DNA from: Patulibacter sp.
Lineage (GTDB): Bacteria; Actinomycetota; Thermoleophilia; Solirubrobacterales; Solirubrobacteraceae
Assembly (NCBI RefSeq): GCF_030655195.1
Contig: NZ_JAURWA010000137.1
Span: 1-64,000, forward strand
Reading direction: 5' to 3'
Length of the DNA: 64,000 nt
The notes beneath the pieces are model-generated. The model had not been told where the DNA came from and ran no database searches. It saw nothing but the letters and a program-made list of their open reading frames with translations. Below, in pieces: positions 7,008 to 15,370 of this stretch. The position numbers and the translations under genes are program-made. Numbering within the stretch: the stretch's first letter is position 1; the number at the start of each line of letters is the position of its first letter.

Positions 7008-8990
7008 ATGGCCTACTTGGTCACCGGGGCAACGGGGTTCATCGGGCGTCATCTCGTGGCGACGCTGCTGGAGAAGCGCGAGGGCGACATCCACCTCGTC
7101 GTCCGCGACGCGTCACAGCCGAAGGTCGACCGCCTGATCGCCGGGTGGCCCGAGGGCGCCGCCGATCGCGTCAAGGTCGTCGTCGGCGATCTGGAGAGCC
7201 CGGCGATGGGCGTCGATCCGGCGTGGATCGACGAGCACCGGGGAGACGTCGAGCACGCCTTCCACCTCGCCGCGATCTACGACATGACCGCCTCGGCGGA
7301 GCGCAACGACACGCTGAACGTCGAGGGCACCCGCCACGCCGTCGAGCTCGCCAACGTGCTCGAGACCGGCTGCTTCCACCACGTCTCGTCCGTCGCCGTC
7401 GCCGGGGACTTCGAGGGCGTGTTCCGCGAGGACATGTTCGACGAGGGCCAGCCGCTGCCCGCGCCGTACCACCGCACGAAGTTCGAGTCCGAGCGGATCG
7501 CCCGCGGCGAGACGCTCGTCCCGTGGCGCGTCTACCGCCCCGCCATCGTCGTCGGGCACTCCGAGACCGGCGAGATGGACAAGATCGACGGGCCGTACTA
7601 CACGTTCGGCCTGATCAAGGCGATGCGCAAGCTGCCGGGCTTCATCCCGCTGATGGCGCCGGACATGGGGGCGACGAACTTCGTGCCCGTGGACTACGTC
7701 GTCGACGCGATGGACCACATCGCCCACGAGCCCGGCCTCGACCAGCAGGCGTTCCACCTGACCGCCCCGCGCCCGCAGCCGCTCGTCGAGGTCATCAACC
7801 TCGTCGCCAAGGCCGCCCGGGCGCCGCGCCTGTCGCTGCGCCCGCCCGGCATGCCGCCGGTCGACGTCCACAAGGGCGTGCTCGGCGCCGCGCTGCGCGC
7901 CCCCGCCCTGGCCCCGCTGCGCCGCATCCTCCTCTCCCCCACCGGGATCCCGGACGAGGTCCTGCCGCACATGAGCTTCGTGCCCGTGTTCGACGCGCGC
8001 CGGGCCGAGCAGGCGCTCGTCGGCTCGGGCGTCACGCTGCCGCGCTTCAAGGAGTACGCCGCGGTCCTCTGGGACTTCTGGGAGCGCAACCTCGACCCGG
8101 CGCTGCACAACGACACGAAGCTCCGCGAGTCGATGGTCGGGCGTACCGTGCTGATCACCGGCGCGTCGTCGGGCATCGGCGAGGCCACCGCGCTGAAGGT
8201 CGCGCTCGCCGGCGGCACGCCGCTCCTGGTGGCCCGCACGCGGTCCAAGCTCGAGGCGCTCAAGCGCCAGATCGAGGCCCACGGCGGCACGGCGTACGTC
8301 TACCCCTGCGACCTCAACGACCTCGAGGCGATCGACGAGCTCGCCAGGACGGTGACGCGCGAGCACCGCGTCGACATCGTCATCAACAACGCCGGGCGCT
8401 CCATCCGCCGGTCGCTGAAGCTCAGCCTCAACCGCTTCCACGACTTCGAGCGGACGATGCAGCTGAACTACTTCGGCTGCATCCGCCTGATCATGGGCGT
8501 CGTGCCCCACATGGTCGAGCACGGCGGCGGGCACGTCGTGAACATCAGCTCGATCGGTGCGCAGACCTGGCCGCCGCGGTTCTCCGCCTACGTCGCGTCG
8601 AAGACGGCGCTGGACGCCTGGACCCGCATCGTCGCCGCCGAGATGCTCGGCGCGAAGGTCACGTTCACGACGATCCACATGCCGCTGGTGCGCACGCCGA
8701 TGATCGCGCCGACGAAGCTCTACGACCGCGTCCCGACGATCACCCCGGTCGAGGCCGCCGACCTCGTCGCCAAGGCCATGATCGACCGGCCCAAGCAGAT
8801 CAACACGCTGCTGGGCACCGCCGGCGAGGTCCTCTACGCCGTCGCGCCGCGGGTCTCCGACGTCATCCTGAACATGGGCTACCGCGTGTTCCCCGACTCC
8901 GCGGCCGCCCGCGGCGCGGAGAACCCGGACGAGCGGACCGGCGTCGAGATGCGCGTGCTGGCCGCGCTGACCCGCGGGATGCACTGGTAG
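7008..8990 (+). CDS. Two-domain SDR protein, probable fatty acyl-CoA reductase
   Basis: 660 aa. Residues ~1-370 are an extended SDR with Rossmann motif VTGATGFIGRHL and catalytic YHRTKFESERI; residues ~380-660 are a classical SDR with LITGASSGIGEATAL, INNAG, SSIG and YVASK. The fusion and length match bacterial fatty acyl-CoA reductases of the Marinobacter type (~660 aa), which reduce acyl-CoA to fatty alcohol with NADPH for wax-ester or ether-lipid synthesis. Unlike most genes here it has a Shine-Dalgarno (AGAAGGGA) 5 nt before ATG 7008 and a ~40-nt leader after TACGCT (6955-6960). The acyl-CoA assignment is by architecture; the chain length and product are unknown. Confidence 0.85.
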   Translation: MAYLVTGATGFIGRHLVATLLEKREGDIHLVVRDASQPKVDRLIAGWPEGAADRVKVVVGDLESPAMGVDPAWIDEHRGDVEHAFHLAAIYDMTASAERNDTLNVEGTRHAVELANVLETGCFHHVSSVAVAGDFEGVFREDMFDEGQPLPAPYHRTKFESERIARGETLVPWRVYRPAIVVGHSETGEMDKIDGPYYTFGLIKAMRKLPGFIPLMAPDMGATNFVPVDYVVDAMDHIAHEPGLDQQAFHLTAPRPQPLVEVINLVAKAARAPRLSLRPPGMPPVDVHKGVLGAALRAPALAPLRRILLSPTGIPDEVLPHMSFVPVFDARRAEQALVGSGVTLPRFKEYAAVLWDFWERNLDPALHNDTKLRESMVGRTVLITGASSGIGEATALKVALAGGTPLLVARTRSKLEALKRQIEAHGGTAYVYPCDLNDLEAIDELARTVTREHRVDIVINNAGRSIRRSLKLSLNRFHDFERTMQLNYFGCIRLIMGVVPHMVEHGGGHVVNISSIGAQTWPPRFSAYVASKTALDAWTRIVAAEMLGAKVTFTTIHMPLVRTPMIAPTKLYDRVPTITPVEAADLVAKAMIDRPKQINTLLGTAGEVLYAVAPRVSDVILNMGYRVFPDSAAARGAENPDERTGVEMRVLAALTRGMHW

Positions 8991-8998
8991 GGCCCGCG

Positions 8999-9022
8999 GA
9001 GGGCCGCTCCCGGGCGGCCCTC
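8999..9022 (+). terminator. Intrinsic terminator after acyl-CoA reductase
   Basis: Perfect 9-bp stem GAGGGCCGC / GCGGCCCTC with a 6-nt loop, 8 nt after the stop codon; no T-tract. Confidence 0.65.
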
Positions 9023-9059
9023 GGTCCTGCGAGCGCCGCACGACGGCGGGCGATCGCCG

Positions 9060-9674
9060 TCAGGAGCGCAGCGTGCGCAGCAGGGCCCCGGTGAAGGCCG
9101 CCATCCGCTCCGGCGGATAGGCCTCGGGGTCGGCGATCATCAGCCGCGCGGCGTCCTCACCGAGGGTGACGATCGCCCGCGCGGCGAGCTCGTCCTCGAC
9201 GCCCTCGAGCCCTCCCCGCTCGACGGTGATCCAGCGGATCACGGGCTGGACGATCGCGCGGATCGCCCGTCGCGACTCCTCCGTGCGCTCGCGCAGGGTC
9301 GACGGCGCACCGTCCGAGGGCAGGAGCGCCAGGCGCCAGGTCCCGGGGTCCGCGAGCACCATCTCGCCGAAGGTCCGTGCCGCCTCGACGATCAACCCGT
9401 CGATGTCGGCACGGTCCGGCCGCACCCCGGTACCGGTCAGGACGGCCTGCACCTGCTCGATCGCCCGCTGCTGGGTGCGCTCCAGGAGCGCCTCCAGCAG
9501 GCCCTGCAGGTTGCCGAACTGCGCGTAGACGACGGTCCGCGCGATCGTGGCCTCGCGGGCCACCCGGTCGATCGAGACGGCGGCGTAGCCCTCGCGGAGC
9601 ACCAGGTCGGAGGTCACGTCGAGCAGCTGGGCGCGCCGGGCCTCCGGGGCCATCCGTCGAGTCGTCGCCGCCAT
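9060..9674 (-). CDS. TetR-family transcriptional regulator
   Basis: 204 aa from ATG 9674 (the longer ORF-track start at 9734 overlaps the upstream oxygenase gene). N-terminal HTH: RRAQLLDVTSDLVLREGYAAVSIDRVAREATIARTVVYAQFGNLQGLLEALL, cited only to place residues ~10-60; the rest is a ligand-binding helical domain. TetR proteins repress neighbouring promoters until a ligand binds. It follows the AurF-like gene by 25 nt on the same strand, so it could be cotranscribed and act on the twin operators at 10733-10780; the other TetR gene at 10866 is an equal candidate. Confidence 0.87.
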   Translation of the reverse strand: MAATTRRMAPEARRAQLLDVTSDLVLREGYAAVSIDRVAREATIARTVVYAQFGNLQGLLEALLERTQQRAIEQVQAVLTGTGVRPDRADIDGLIVEAARTFGEMVLADPGTWRLALLPSDGAPSTLRERTEESRRAIRAIVQPVIRWITVERGGLEGVEDELAARAIVTLGEDAARLMIADPEAYPPERMAAFTGALLRTLRS

Positions 9675-9699
9675 CGCCCCCCAGCCTGCCAGATCCCGG

Positions 9700-10692
9700 C
9701 TAGGCGACGACCTCGGCCCGGCGGTCCGGTGCACCGCGGTACAGCGCGGGTTCGCCGGCGATGCCGCACCAGCGCCAGACGCGGGCGCTCATCCGGTTCA
9801 TCAGTCCCGCATCGGCGGCCAGCGCCCGCATCTCGCCGAAGTACGAGGCCATGATCCGCCGCGAGGCGGGGCCCTTCCAGAACGCCTCCGCGAAGACCTC
9901 GTCCGGGATCCCCAGCCGACGGGCCAGCGAGCGGGGCGGGGTCATGATCTCCTCGGCCGCCGTCCGCATGATCACGGGGAACAGCAGCGAGAGCGCGAGG
10001 CGCTGGCCGCGGGGCAGGCGCGGGGCGCGCAGCTTGACGAACTCGTCCGCGAAGGAGATGTGGCGGGCCTCCTCGGCGATGTGGATCTCCATCGTGCGCA
10101 GGACCGCGGGCGGCAGGTGGCCGCCGTCGCGCAGCAGCGCCTTCTGGAAGTGGTCGATCGGCTCCTCGCCGGCGAGGATCGCGACCATCAGGAGCACCGG
10201 GCGGGTCGCGAGCGCGCCGGCCAGCCACGGGGACACCCGACGAAGGCGCCTGCGCATGCCGGGGACCTCGACGTCGGTGCGGTTGACGAGCTCCATGAAC
10301 ATCTGGATGTGGTTGCACTCCTCCGTCATCTCGTGCATGCAGTACCGGAACTCCGGCGACCGGTGCGGGAGGGCGAAGGCGTACTGCATGAGCCCGCGGA
10401 TCAGCATGCTCTCGAAGGCCGCGCCGACCTTCATCGTGTTCATCATGCGCGCCTTGCCGATCTCGATCCGGCGATCCAGCGGCTGCGCCTGGTACCACGC
10501 CGTCGCACCGAGGGGGTCGGCGGTGGCGGAGAGGATCCACCGCGGGTCGTCCTGGTCGATCGCGAGCTCGGGCGAGTCCCAGGCGATGTCCTCGTAGGGG
10601 TCGAAGTGCACGTGCACGGACCCCTCGGAGAGCGTGGCCAGCATGGCCTCGTAGGCCTCGGAGCGGTCGGGGGTCAGCGTCGAAGACGACAT
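9700..10692 (-). CDS. AurF-like diiron oxygenase
   Basis: 330 aa. Two diiron ligand sets are visible: EMTEECNHIQMFMELV (residues ~125-140) and MEIHIAEEARHISFADEFV (~215-235), with EEPIDHFQK between, the pattern of the p-aminobenzoate N-oxygenase AurF/DUF455-like group. Such enzymes oxidise arylamines or act on lipids; the substrate here is unknown, although the neighbouring acyl-CoA reductase hints at lipid chemistry. Start ATG 10692 has GGAGA about 8 nt upstream. The promoter region carries two 18-bp inverted repeats, so expression is probably under TetR repression. Confidence 0.82.
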   Translation of the reverse strand: MSSSTLTPDRSEAYEAMLATLSEGSVHVHFDPYEDIAWDSPELAIDQDDPRWILSATADPLGATAWYQAQPLDRRIEIGKARMMNTMKVGAAFESMLIRGLMQYAFALPHRSPEFRYCMHEMTEECNHIQMFMELVNRTDVEVPGMRRRLRRVSPWLAGALATRPVLLMVAILAGEEPIDHFQKALLRDGGHLPPAVLRTMEIHIAEEARHISFADEFVKLRAPRLPRGQRLALSLLFPVIMRTAAEEIMTPPRSLARRLGIPDEVFAEAFWKGPASRRIMASYFGEMRALAADAGLMNRMSARVWRWCGIAGEPALYRGAPDRRAEVVA

Positions 10693-10732
10693 GGCGGATC
10701 TCCAGCGGGGGCGCGCGGCGATCGCCGCGCGG

Positions 10733-10780
10733 ATGTACACGTCTGCACATAGCCTACGGCAGATGTTCACTCCTGTACAT
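10733..10780 (-). promoter_or_regulatory. Twin 18-bp TetR-type operators flanking a -10 box
   Basis: Operator 1 is ATGTACACGTCTGCACAT (10733-10750), operator 2 ATGTTCACTCCTGTACAT (10763-10780). Each is an inverted repeat, and operator 1 matches the reverse complement of operator 2 at about 14 of 18 positions (ATGTACANGNNTGNACAT). Their centres are 30 bp apart, about three helical turns. A minus-strand -10, TAGGCT (10756-10751), sits between them, so binding would cover the -35 and start-site regions of the AurF-like gene. Confidence 0.7.
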
Positions 10781-10799
10781 CCCGGGGCCCGCGGAACGA

Positions 10800-10827
10800 C
10801 GAAGGGCCGCTGGAGAGCGGCCCTTCG
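10800..10827 (-). terminator. Intrinsic terminator of the 10866 TetR gene
   Basis: A 12-bp stem (GAAGGGCCGCT / AGCGGCCCTTC plus a C-G pair) with GGAG loop. On the minus strand it is followed by TCGTCGTTCC, the same tail as three other terminators here. Confidence 0.7.
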
Positions 10828-10865
10828 TGGCGCGTCGGCCGCCGGCGCGGCGGGCGTCCGGGGTC

Positions 10866-11531
10866 CTACACGGCGACGCGGGAGGCGAGACCGTCCGTGA
10901 GCAGCTGGATCGCGGCGGTGAAGAGGTCGGACGCCTCGCGGTCCCCGAGCTCCTCGCGACCGCCGCGGGTGATCGGCGCGTCCTCGGCCCCGCCGGCGGA
11001 GACCTGCTCGAGCGACTGGAGCGTCTCGGACCACTCGGCGTCCAGGCGCGCGGCGCCACGGAGCTGCCAGATGAGCGAGGGGACGAAGCCGACGCGGTCC
11101 TCCTCGGAGATGCCGGCCTCGGCCAGCGGACGGGCGAGGGCCTCGAGCCACTGAACGATGCCCGGGCGGCTCAGCGCGCGACCGTGGAGGTGGTCGGCGA
11201 GACCGGGGACCGAGAGGAAGACCTCGTAGCTGCGCTGGGCGAGCTCGGCGATCTGCTCCTGCCAGGTGTCCTCGCCCGAGTGGTGGTCCATGCCACCGAG
11301 GGCGGCCTCGAGGACGTCGTCCACCAGGGTGTCCTTGCCCGCGACGTGTCGGTAGGCGGCCATGGTCGAGACGCCGAGCTCCTCGGCCAGGCGTCGCATG
11401 GAGAGGGAATCGAGTCCGTCGCGACGGGCGATCGTGATCGCTGCGTCCACGACGAGGGTGCGGCTCAGGCGCTCGGCCTGGGGCGCACGCGGGGCGGGAG
11501 TGGTTGACTGCGAAACCGAATCGTCGAGCAC
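10866..11531 (-). CDS. TetR-family transcriptional regulator
   Basis: 221 aa from GTG 11531, 7 nt after TACGCT (leaderless). The HTH covers residues ~22-68 (VVDAAITIARRDGLDSLSM, then RLAEELGVSTMAAYRHVAGK). The C-terminal domain resembles the TetR_C class with WLEALARPLAEAG. It lies upstream of, and reads toward, the operator-bearing AurF promoter, separated by its terminator. It may regulate that promoter, itself, or both. No ligand can be inferred. Confidence 0.88.
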   Translation of the reverse strand: MLDDSVSQSTTPAPRAPQAERLSRTLVVDAAITIARRDGLDSLSMRRLAEELGVSTMAAYRHVAGKDTLVDDVLEAALGGMDHHSGEDTWQEQIAELAQRSYEVFLSVPGLADHLHGRALSRPGIVQWLEALARPLAEAGISEEDRVGFVPSLIWQLRGAARLDAEWSETLQSLEQVSAGGAEDAPITRGGREELGDREASDLFTAAIQLLTDGLASRVAV

Positions 11532-11667
11532 CCGATGCAGCGTACCGATTCGCGCCCGTTCGTTCGCCGTACGCAGCGACGCGCCAGACGTTCGTACGAC
11601 GTCGACACGGTGTTCGCCCGTTGGACACTGACGATGCGGGCCCGTCGGTGGACTCCATGTTCCAGCG

Positions 11668-11694
11668 CCGACCGCGTCCAGGGTGCGCGGTCGG
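11668..11694 (-). terminator. Probable ppk1 terminator
   Basis: Stem CCGACCGCG / CGCGGTCGG, 9-nt loop, 25 nt past the ppk1 stop in the minus-strand direction. The remaining ~140 bp to the TetR start holds that gene's -10 and nothing else I can name. Confidence 0.55.
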
Positions 11695-11718
11695 ACGTGG
11701 TCGAGTCTGTTCGGTCCC

Positions 11719-13920
11719 CTACTCCTGGTCCGCTTCCTTGGCGCGGGCCGCGTGCAGCTCCATGAGTCCGCGCTGCAGTCCGCGCGGGTTCTCGGGGTCC
11801 TGCGGGCGCACGCGGTGCCAGTCGTCGTCGGCGCCGAGCTCCCAGGAGCCGTCCTCGTCGTGGAAGGCGCGGTCGAGCGCGTCCAGCAGCTCGTCGCGGG
11901 CCGACTCGTCGTCCACCGGGATCACGAGCTCCACGCGGTTGTCGAGGTTGCGCTCCATGATGTCGGCGGAGCCCATCAGCGCGATGCGCTCCTCGCCGCG
12001 CTGGAAGGCGTAGATGCGCGAGTGCTCGAGGAAGCGCCCGAGGACCGAGCGCACCCGGATCGTCTCCGACAGGCCGGGGACCCCGACGCGCAGGCAGCAG
12101 ATGCCGCGCACGTTGATGTCGATCGGGACGCCGGCCTGCGAGGCGCGGTAGAGCGCGTGGATCGAGGCGCGGTCCACCAGCGCGTTCATCTTCAGCTGGA
12201 TCCGCGTCTCCTGCCCGGCCCGGTGCGCCTCGACGGTCCGGTCGATCTGCTCCAGCAGCCCGTCCCGCAGGCTGTTCGGCGCGACGAGCGCCTTGCGGAA
12301 GCGGCCGGGCTTCGCGAACCCGGTCAGCTGGTTGAAGAGGTCCGCGACGTCCTGCCCGAGGACCTGGTCCCGGGTGAAGATGCCGAAGTCGGTGTAGAGG
12401 TTCGCCGTCTTGGCGTGGTAGTTGCCCGTGCCGATGTGCAGGTAGTGGCGCACCTTCTCGCCCTCGCGGCGGACGACGAGGATGACCTTCGCGTGGGTCT
12501 TCAGCGCGGGGTGGCCGTAGACGACGTGGACGCCCGTGTCCTCGAGGACGCGGGCCCACTTGATGTTCGCCTGCTCGTCGAAGCGCGCCTTCAGCTCGAC
12601 CAGCGCGACGGTCTGCTTGCCCTTCTCCGACGCACGGACGAGGGCCGGCAGCAGCGTCGAGTCCGCGTTGGTGCGGTAGACGGTCATCTTGATCGCGAGG
12701 ACGTCCTTGTCCGCCGCGGCCTGGTCGAGGAACCGCTCGACCGACGTGTGGAAGCTGTCGTACGGGTGGTGGACGAGCACCGGTCCACGGCGCATGGCGG
12801 CGAAGACGTCGGCGGTCTGGTCGTCGCCCTCGCGCAGCCGCGGGTGCGTGACCGCGCGCCACGGGTCGTCCAGGAGCTCGTTGTGGCCGGGGACCTTGAC
12901 GAGCTGCCAGAGCGCGGTGAGGTCGAGCAGGCCGGGCAGGTCGTAGACCTGGCGCTCCTCGACGCCGAGCTGCTCGACGATCTCGGTGCGCAGCGCCTCC
13001 GAGACGCGGGCGTCGAGCTCGACGCGGACGATCTCGCCGAAGCGGCGGTTTCGCAGCTCGGCCTCGAGCGCGCGCTTGACGTCGTCGGCGTCGTCGGAGA
13101 TCTCGAAGTCCGCGTCGCGGGTGACCCGGAACATGCCGCGGTCGAGGATCTCCATGCCCGGGAAGAGCTGGTCGAGGTGCGCCTCGACGATCTCCTCCAG
13201 CGGCACGAAGACGCGCTCGTCGGCGGGGATCGGGGTCCCCTCCTCGCTCACCGTGGCGTCCGGGGAGGCGACCTCCTCGAGCCGGTCGACGACCTCCGTC
13301 GGCAGCTTGATGCGGGCGAAGACCGTCTGCCGGGTGTCCGGGTCGCGGACCAGGACGCCGAGGTTCAGCGAGAGGTTCGAGATGTAGGGGAACGGCCGGC
13401 CCAGACCGACGGCCAGCGGCGTCAGGACGGGGTAGATCCGGTTCTCGAAGCGCGTCTTGACGACGGCCTGCTGATCCGGCGTGAGCTCGTCGTGCCGGGC
13501 GATGCGGATGCCGTGCTCGCGCAGCGCCGGGAGGATGTCGCGGTCGACCGTGCGGGCGTGCTCCTGGACGAGCGGGTCGAGCTTGGCCCGCAGCTCGTCG
13601 AGGACCTGGTCGGCCGTCCGGCCGTCGGCCCCACGACGCCGGTTCTCGGCCCAGACCTTCGCGTGCAGGCCGGCCACGCGGATCATGAAGAACTCGTCGA
13701 GGTTCGAGGCGAAGATCGCGGCGAACTTGGCCCGCTCGAGCAGGCGGGTCGTCGGGTCCTGCGCCAGCTCGAGGACGCGGCGGTCGAAGTCGACCCACGA
13801 GAGCTCGCGGTTGACGAAGAACTCGGGTGCCGTGGGGTCCGGGACCGGCGGGACGCCGACGGCCGTGCCACCTGGATCCGTCGGGGCGTCGGGGCTGTCG
13901 GGGGCGTGGTCGTCGAGCAT
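11719..13920 (-). CDS. ppk1: Polyphosphate kinase 1
   Basis: 733 aa, full PPK1 length. PPK1 reversibly polymerises ATP gamma-phosphate into polyphosphate. Domains run N (FFVNRELSWVDFDRRVLELA), H, and two C-terminal catalytic domains. The autophosphorylated histidine lies in YLHIGTGNYHAKTANLYTD; other signatures are FFMIRVAGL, HHPYDSF, IKMTVYRTN, LKMNALVD and GSADIMERNLDNRVE. It is the last gene of a CHAD-CHAD-ppk1 run, 15 nt after the nearer CHAD gene. A TAGGCT lies 12 nt before the ATG, so an internal promoter is possible. Confidence 0.97.
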   Translation of the reverse strand: MLDDHAPDSPDAPTDPGGTAVGVPPVPDPTAPEFFVNRELSWVDFDRRVLELAQDPTTRLLERAKFAAIFASNLDEFFMIRVAGLHAKVWAENRRRGADGRTADQVLDELRAKLDPLVQEHARTVDRDILPALREHGIRIARHDELTPDQQAVVKTRFENRIYPVLTPLAVGLGRPFPYISNLSLNLGVLVRDPDTRQTVFARIKLPTEVVDRLEEVASPDATVSEEGTPIPADERVFVPLEEIVEAHLDQLFPGMEILDRGMFRVTRDADFEISDDADDVKRALEAELRNRRFGEIVRVELDARVSEALRTEIVEQLGVEERQVYDLPGLLDLTALWQLVKVPGHNELLDDPWRAVTHPRLREGDDQTADVFAAMRRGPVLVHHPYDSFHTSVERFLDQAAADKDVLAIKMTVYRTNADSTLLPALVRASEKGKQTVALVELKARFDEQANIKWARVLEDTGVHVVYGHPALKTHAKVILVVRREGEKVRHYLHIGTGNYHAKTANLYTDFGIFTRDQVLGQDVADLFNQLTGFAKPGRFRKALVAPNSLRDGLLEQIDRTVEAHRAGQETRIQLKMNALVDRASIHALYRASQAGVPIDINVRGICCLRVGVPGLSETIRVRSVLGRFLEHSRIYAFQRGEERIALMGSADIMERNLDNRVELVIPVDDESARDELLDALDRAFHDEDGSWELGADDDWHRVRPQDPENPRGLQRGLMELHAARAKEADQE

Positions 13921-13935
13921 GGAGGGTCTCGCAGC

Positions 13936-14559
13936 CTACGGTCGGTCGGGGACGCCCAGGTCAACGTCCGGTGAACGCGGCGTGAACGGCGGGGTGCCGG
14001 GCGCCACGGGCCGTTCGGCCAGCGCGTACTCGAGTCGCGGACGGTACCCCTCGCGCTCCAGCTCCTGCCACAGGACGAGGAAGCGCCCGTGGAGGAGCGC
14101 GCGCCGGGCGCGCAGGTACGTCTGGAGGGTGACCAGGCCGCGGTGCTCGTCGGCGTGCGGCAGGTCGACCGCCAGGTCCGGTGCCAGGTCCACGGCCTCG
14201 GGGTCGACGCGCTCGAGCAGCGCCGCCGCGTCGGCCTCGCGCCGGTCGTCGGCGACGCGCCGCACCCGCGGCAGGGCGACGTCGCAGTCGTGGATCTCGC
14301 CGATCAGGTCCTGCAGGTCGCGCGTGCGCTTGGCGGCCGTGCGGGCGTAGGGCCCGAAGCAGGACGCGGCCGTGACCTCGAGGACGTAGCGCAGGCGCTT
14401 GGCGGCGATCCGCATGTCGTGCAGCGCCTCGACCTCGGTGACGTCGAGCGCCGCCGGGATGAAGCCGCAGAGCTCGTCGAGCCGCAGACGGACGATCCGC
14501 TCGGCGTTGTCCGCCAGGGGGGCGGACGGGTCGAGGCCCTTGACGCGGCCGGCCTTCAT
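13936..14559 (-). CDS. CHAD-domain protein A (polyphosphate-associated)
   Basis: 207 aa starting MKAGRVKGLDPSAPL at 14559, overlapping the preceding CHAD gene by ATGA. CHAD domains are helical, with conserved His and basic residues that bind polyphosphate; here HDMRIAAKRLRYVLE (residues ~48-62) is the signature, followed by RDLQDLIGEIHDCDV. CHAD proteins locate to polyphosphate granules. Its place directly before ppk1 supports such a role. No catalytic activity is implied. Confidence 0.9.
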   Translation of the reverse strand: MKAGRVKGLDPSAPLADNAERIVRLRLDELCGFIPAALDVTEVEALHDMRIAAKRLRYVLEVTAASCFGPYARTAAKRTRDLQDLIGEIHDCDVALPRVRRVADDRREADAAALLERVDPEAVDLAPDLAVDLPHADEHRGLVTLQTYLRARRALLHGRFLVLWQELEREGYRPRLEYALAERPVAPGTPPFTPRSPDVDLGVPDRP

Positions 14560-15299
14560 GCCTGCCCCTCCGGTCGGCCGGGGACGTCCTGCGCGGCGGA
14601 TCCGGGGTCGGCCGCGCCCACGGCGCCGGCCCGGTCGGCCGCGTCGGCCACGCCCGACGGGTCGGCCGCGTCGGCCGCACCCACTGCGTCGGCCGCGGAC
14701 CCGTCCCCCACGCCGTCCTCCGGGGAGCCGCCCTCGACCGGGTCGCCGCCGGCGTCCGGCGCCACCTCGTCGTCCGCCCCGGACCCGTCGTCCTCCCCCG
14801 TCCCGCGCAGGGCGTCGGGAACCGCGTCCTCGGCGGCGCGGACGAGCACCTCGATGCGCTCGCGCAGGGTGGCGGGGTCCAGGCGCTCGAGCGCCGCGGC
14901 CAGGACGACGTTGCCGGCCTCCTGGTCCTCGCGCACGACGCCCATGAAGCCCTCGATCCCGGGGCGATCGGCCTCTGGCAGCGTCGCGGCGAAGCGGTCG
15001 AGGCCCTCGAGCTGGACGTCGGGGTCGCGGCGGGCGCCCAGGGCGTCGGCGAGCGCCTTGACCTCGCGGAGCGTCCGCTTGAGCTCCGCGGGCGGGAAGC
15101 ACGGCGCGTAGATCTCGAGCACGGCTCGCAGGCGGCGGGTCGCCACCCGCATGCCGTGGACCCGCTCGATGTGCCCCGTGTCGAGGACGCCGGCCGCCTG
15201 GGCGACGAGCTCGTCGGCGCGGACGCGGACCGTCGCGGCGGCGGCGAGCCCGTAGGGCGTGTCGGCCCGCAGGCCGGGGATCGGCAGGGCCTTGACCAC
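14556..15299 (-). CDS. CHAD-domain protein B with acidic Ala/Gly/Asp-rich tail
   Basis: 247 aa from GTG 15299, 6 nt after TACGCT; the ORF-track start (15722) lies in the ABC permease and is rejected. CHAD signature VHGMRVATRRLRAVLEIYAP at residues ~47-66, then LADALGARRDPDVQLEGLD. The last ~75 residues are low-complexity (DDGSGADDEVAPDAGGD and AADAADPSG-type repeats), likely disordered and acidic. It heads the CHAD-CHAD-ppk1 operon. Compared with CHAD-A it is the same fold with added tail, so the pair looks like an old tandem duplication. Confidence 0.87.
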   Translation of the reverse strand: MVKALPIPGLRADTPYGLAAAATVRVRADELVAQAAGVLDTGHIERVHGMRVATRRLRAVLEIYAPCFPPAELKRTLREVKALADALGARRDPDVQLEGLDRFAATLPEADRPGIEGFMGVVREDQEAGNVVLAAALERLDPATLRERIEVLVRAAEDAVPDALRGTGEDDGSGADDEVAPDAGGDPVEGGSPEDGVGDGSAADAVGAADAADPSGVADAADRAGAVGAADPGSAAQDVPGRPEGQA

Positions 15300-15370
15300 C
15301 CCGTGAGCGTATCCGCCGTCCGCGCGGGGATGCGACCGTCCGGTGAACCTCGCGGGGCGTCCCCGTCCGG

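Noticed and set aside
4964-9094. 1376-aa plus-strand ORF
   Set aside because: Arg/Pro/Ala-rich and crosses the real crotonase, small membrane protein and reductase genes; typical GC-rich frame shadow.
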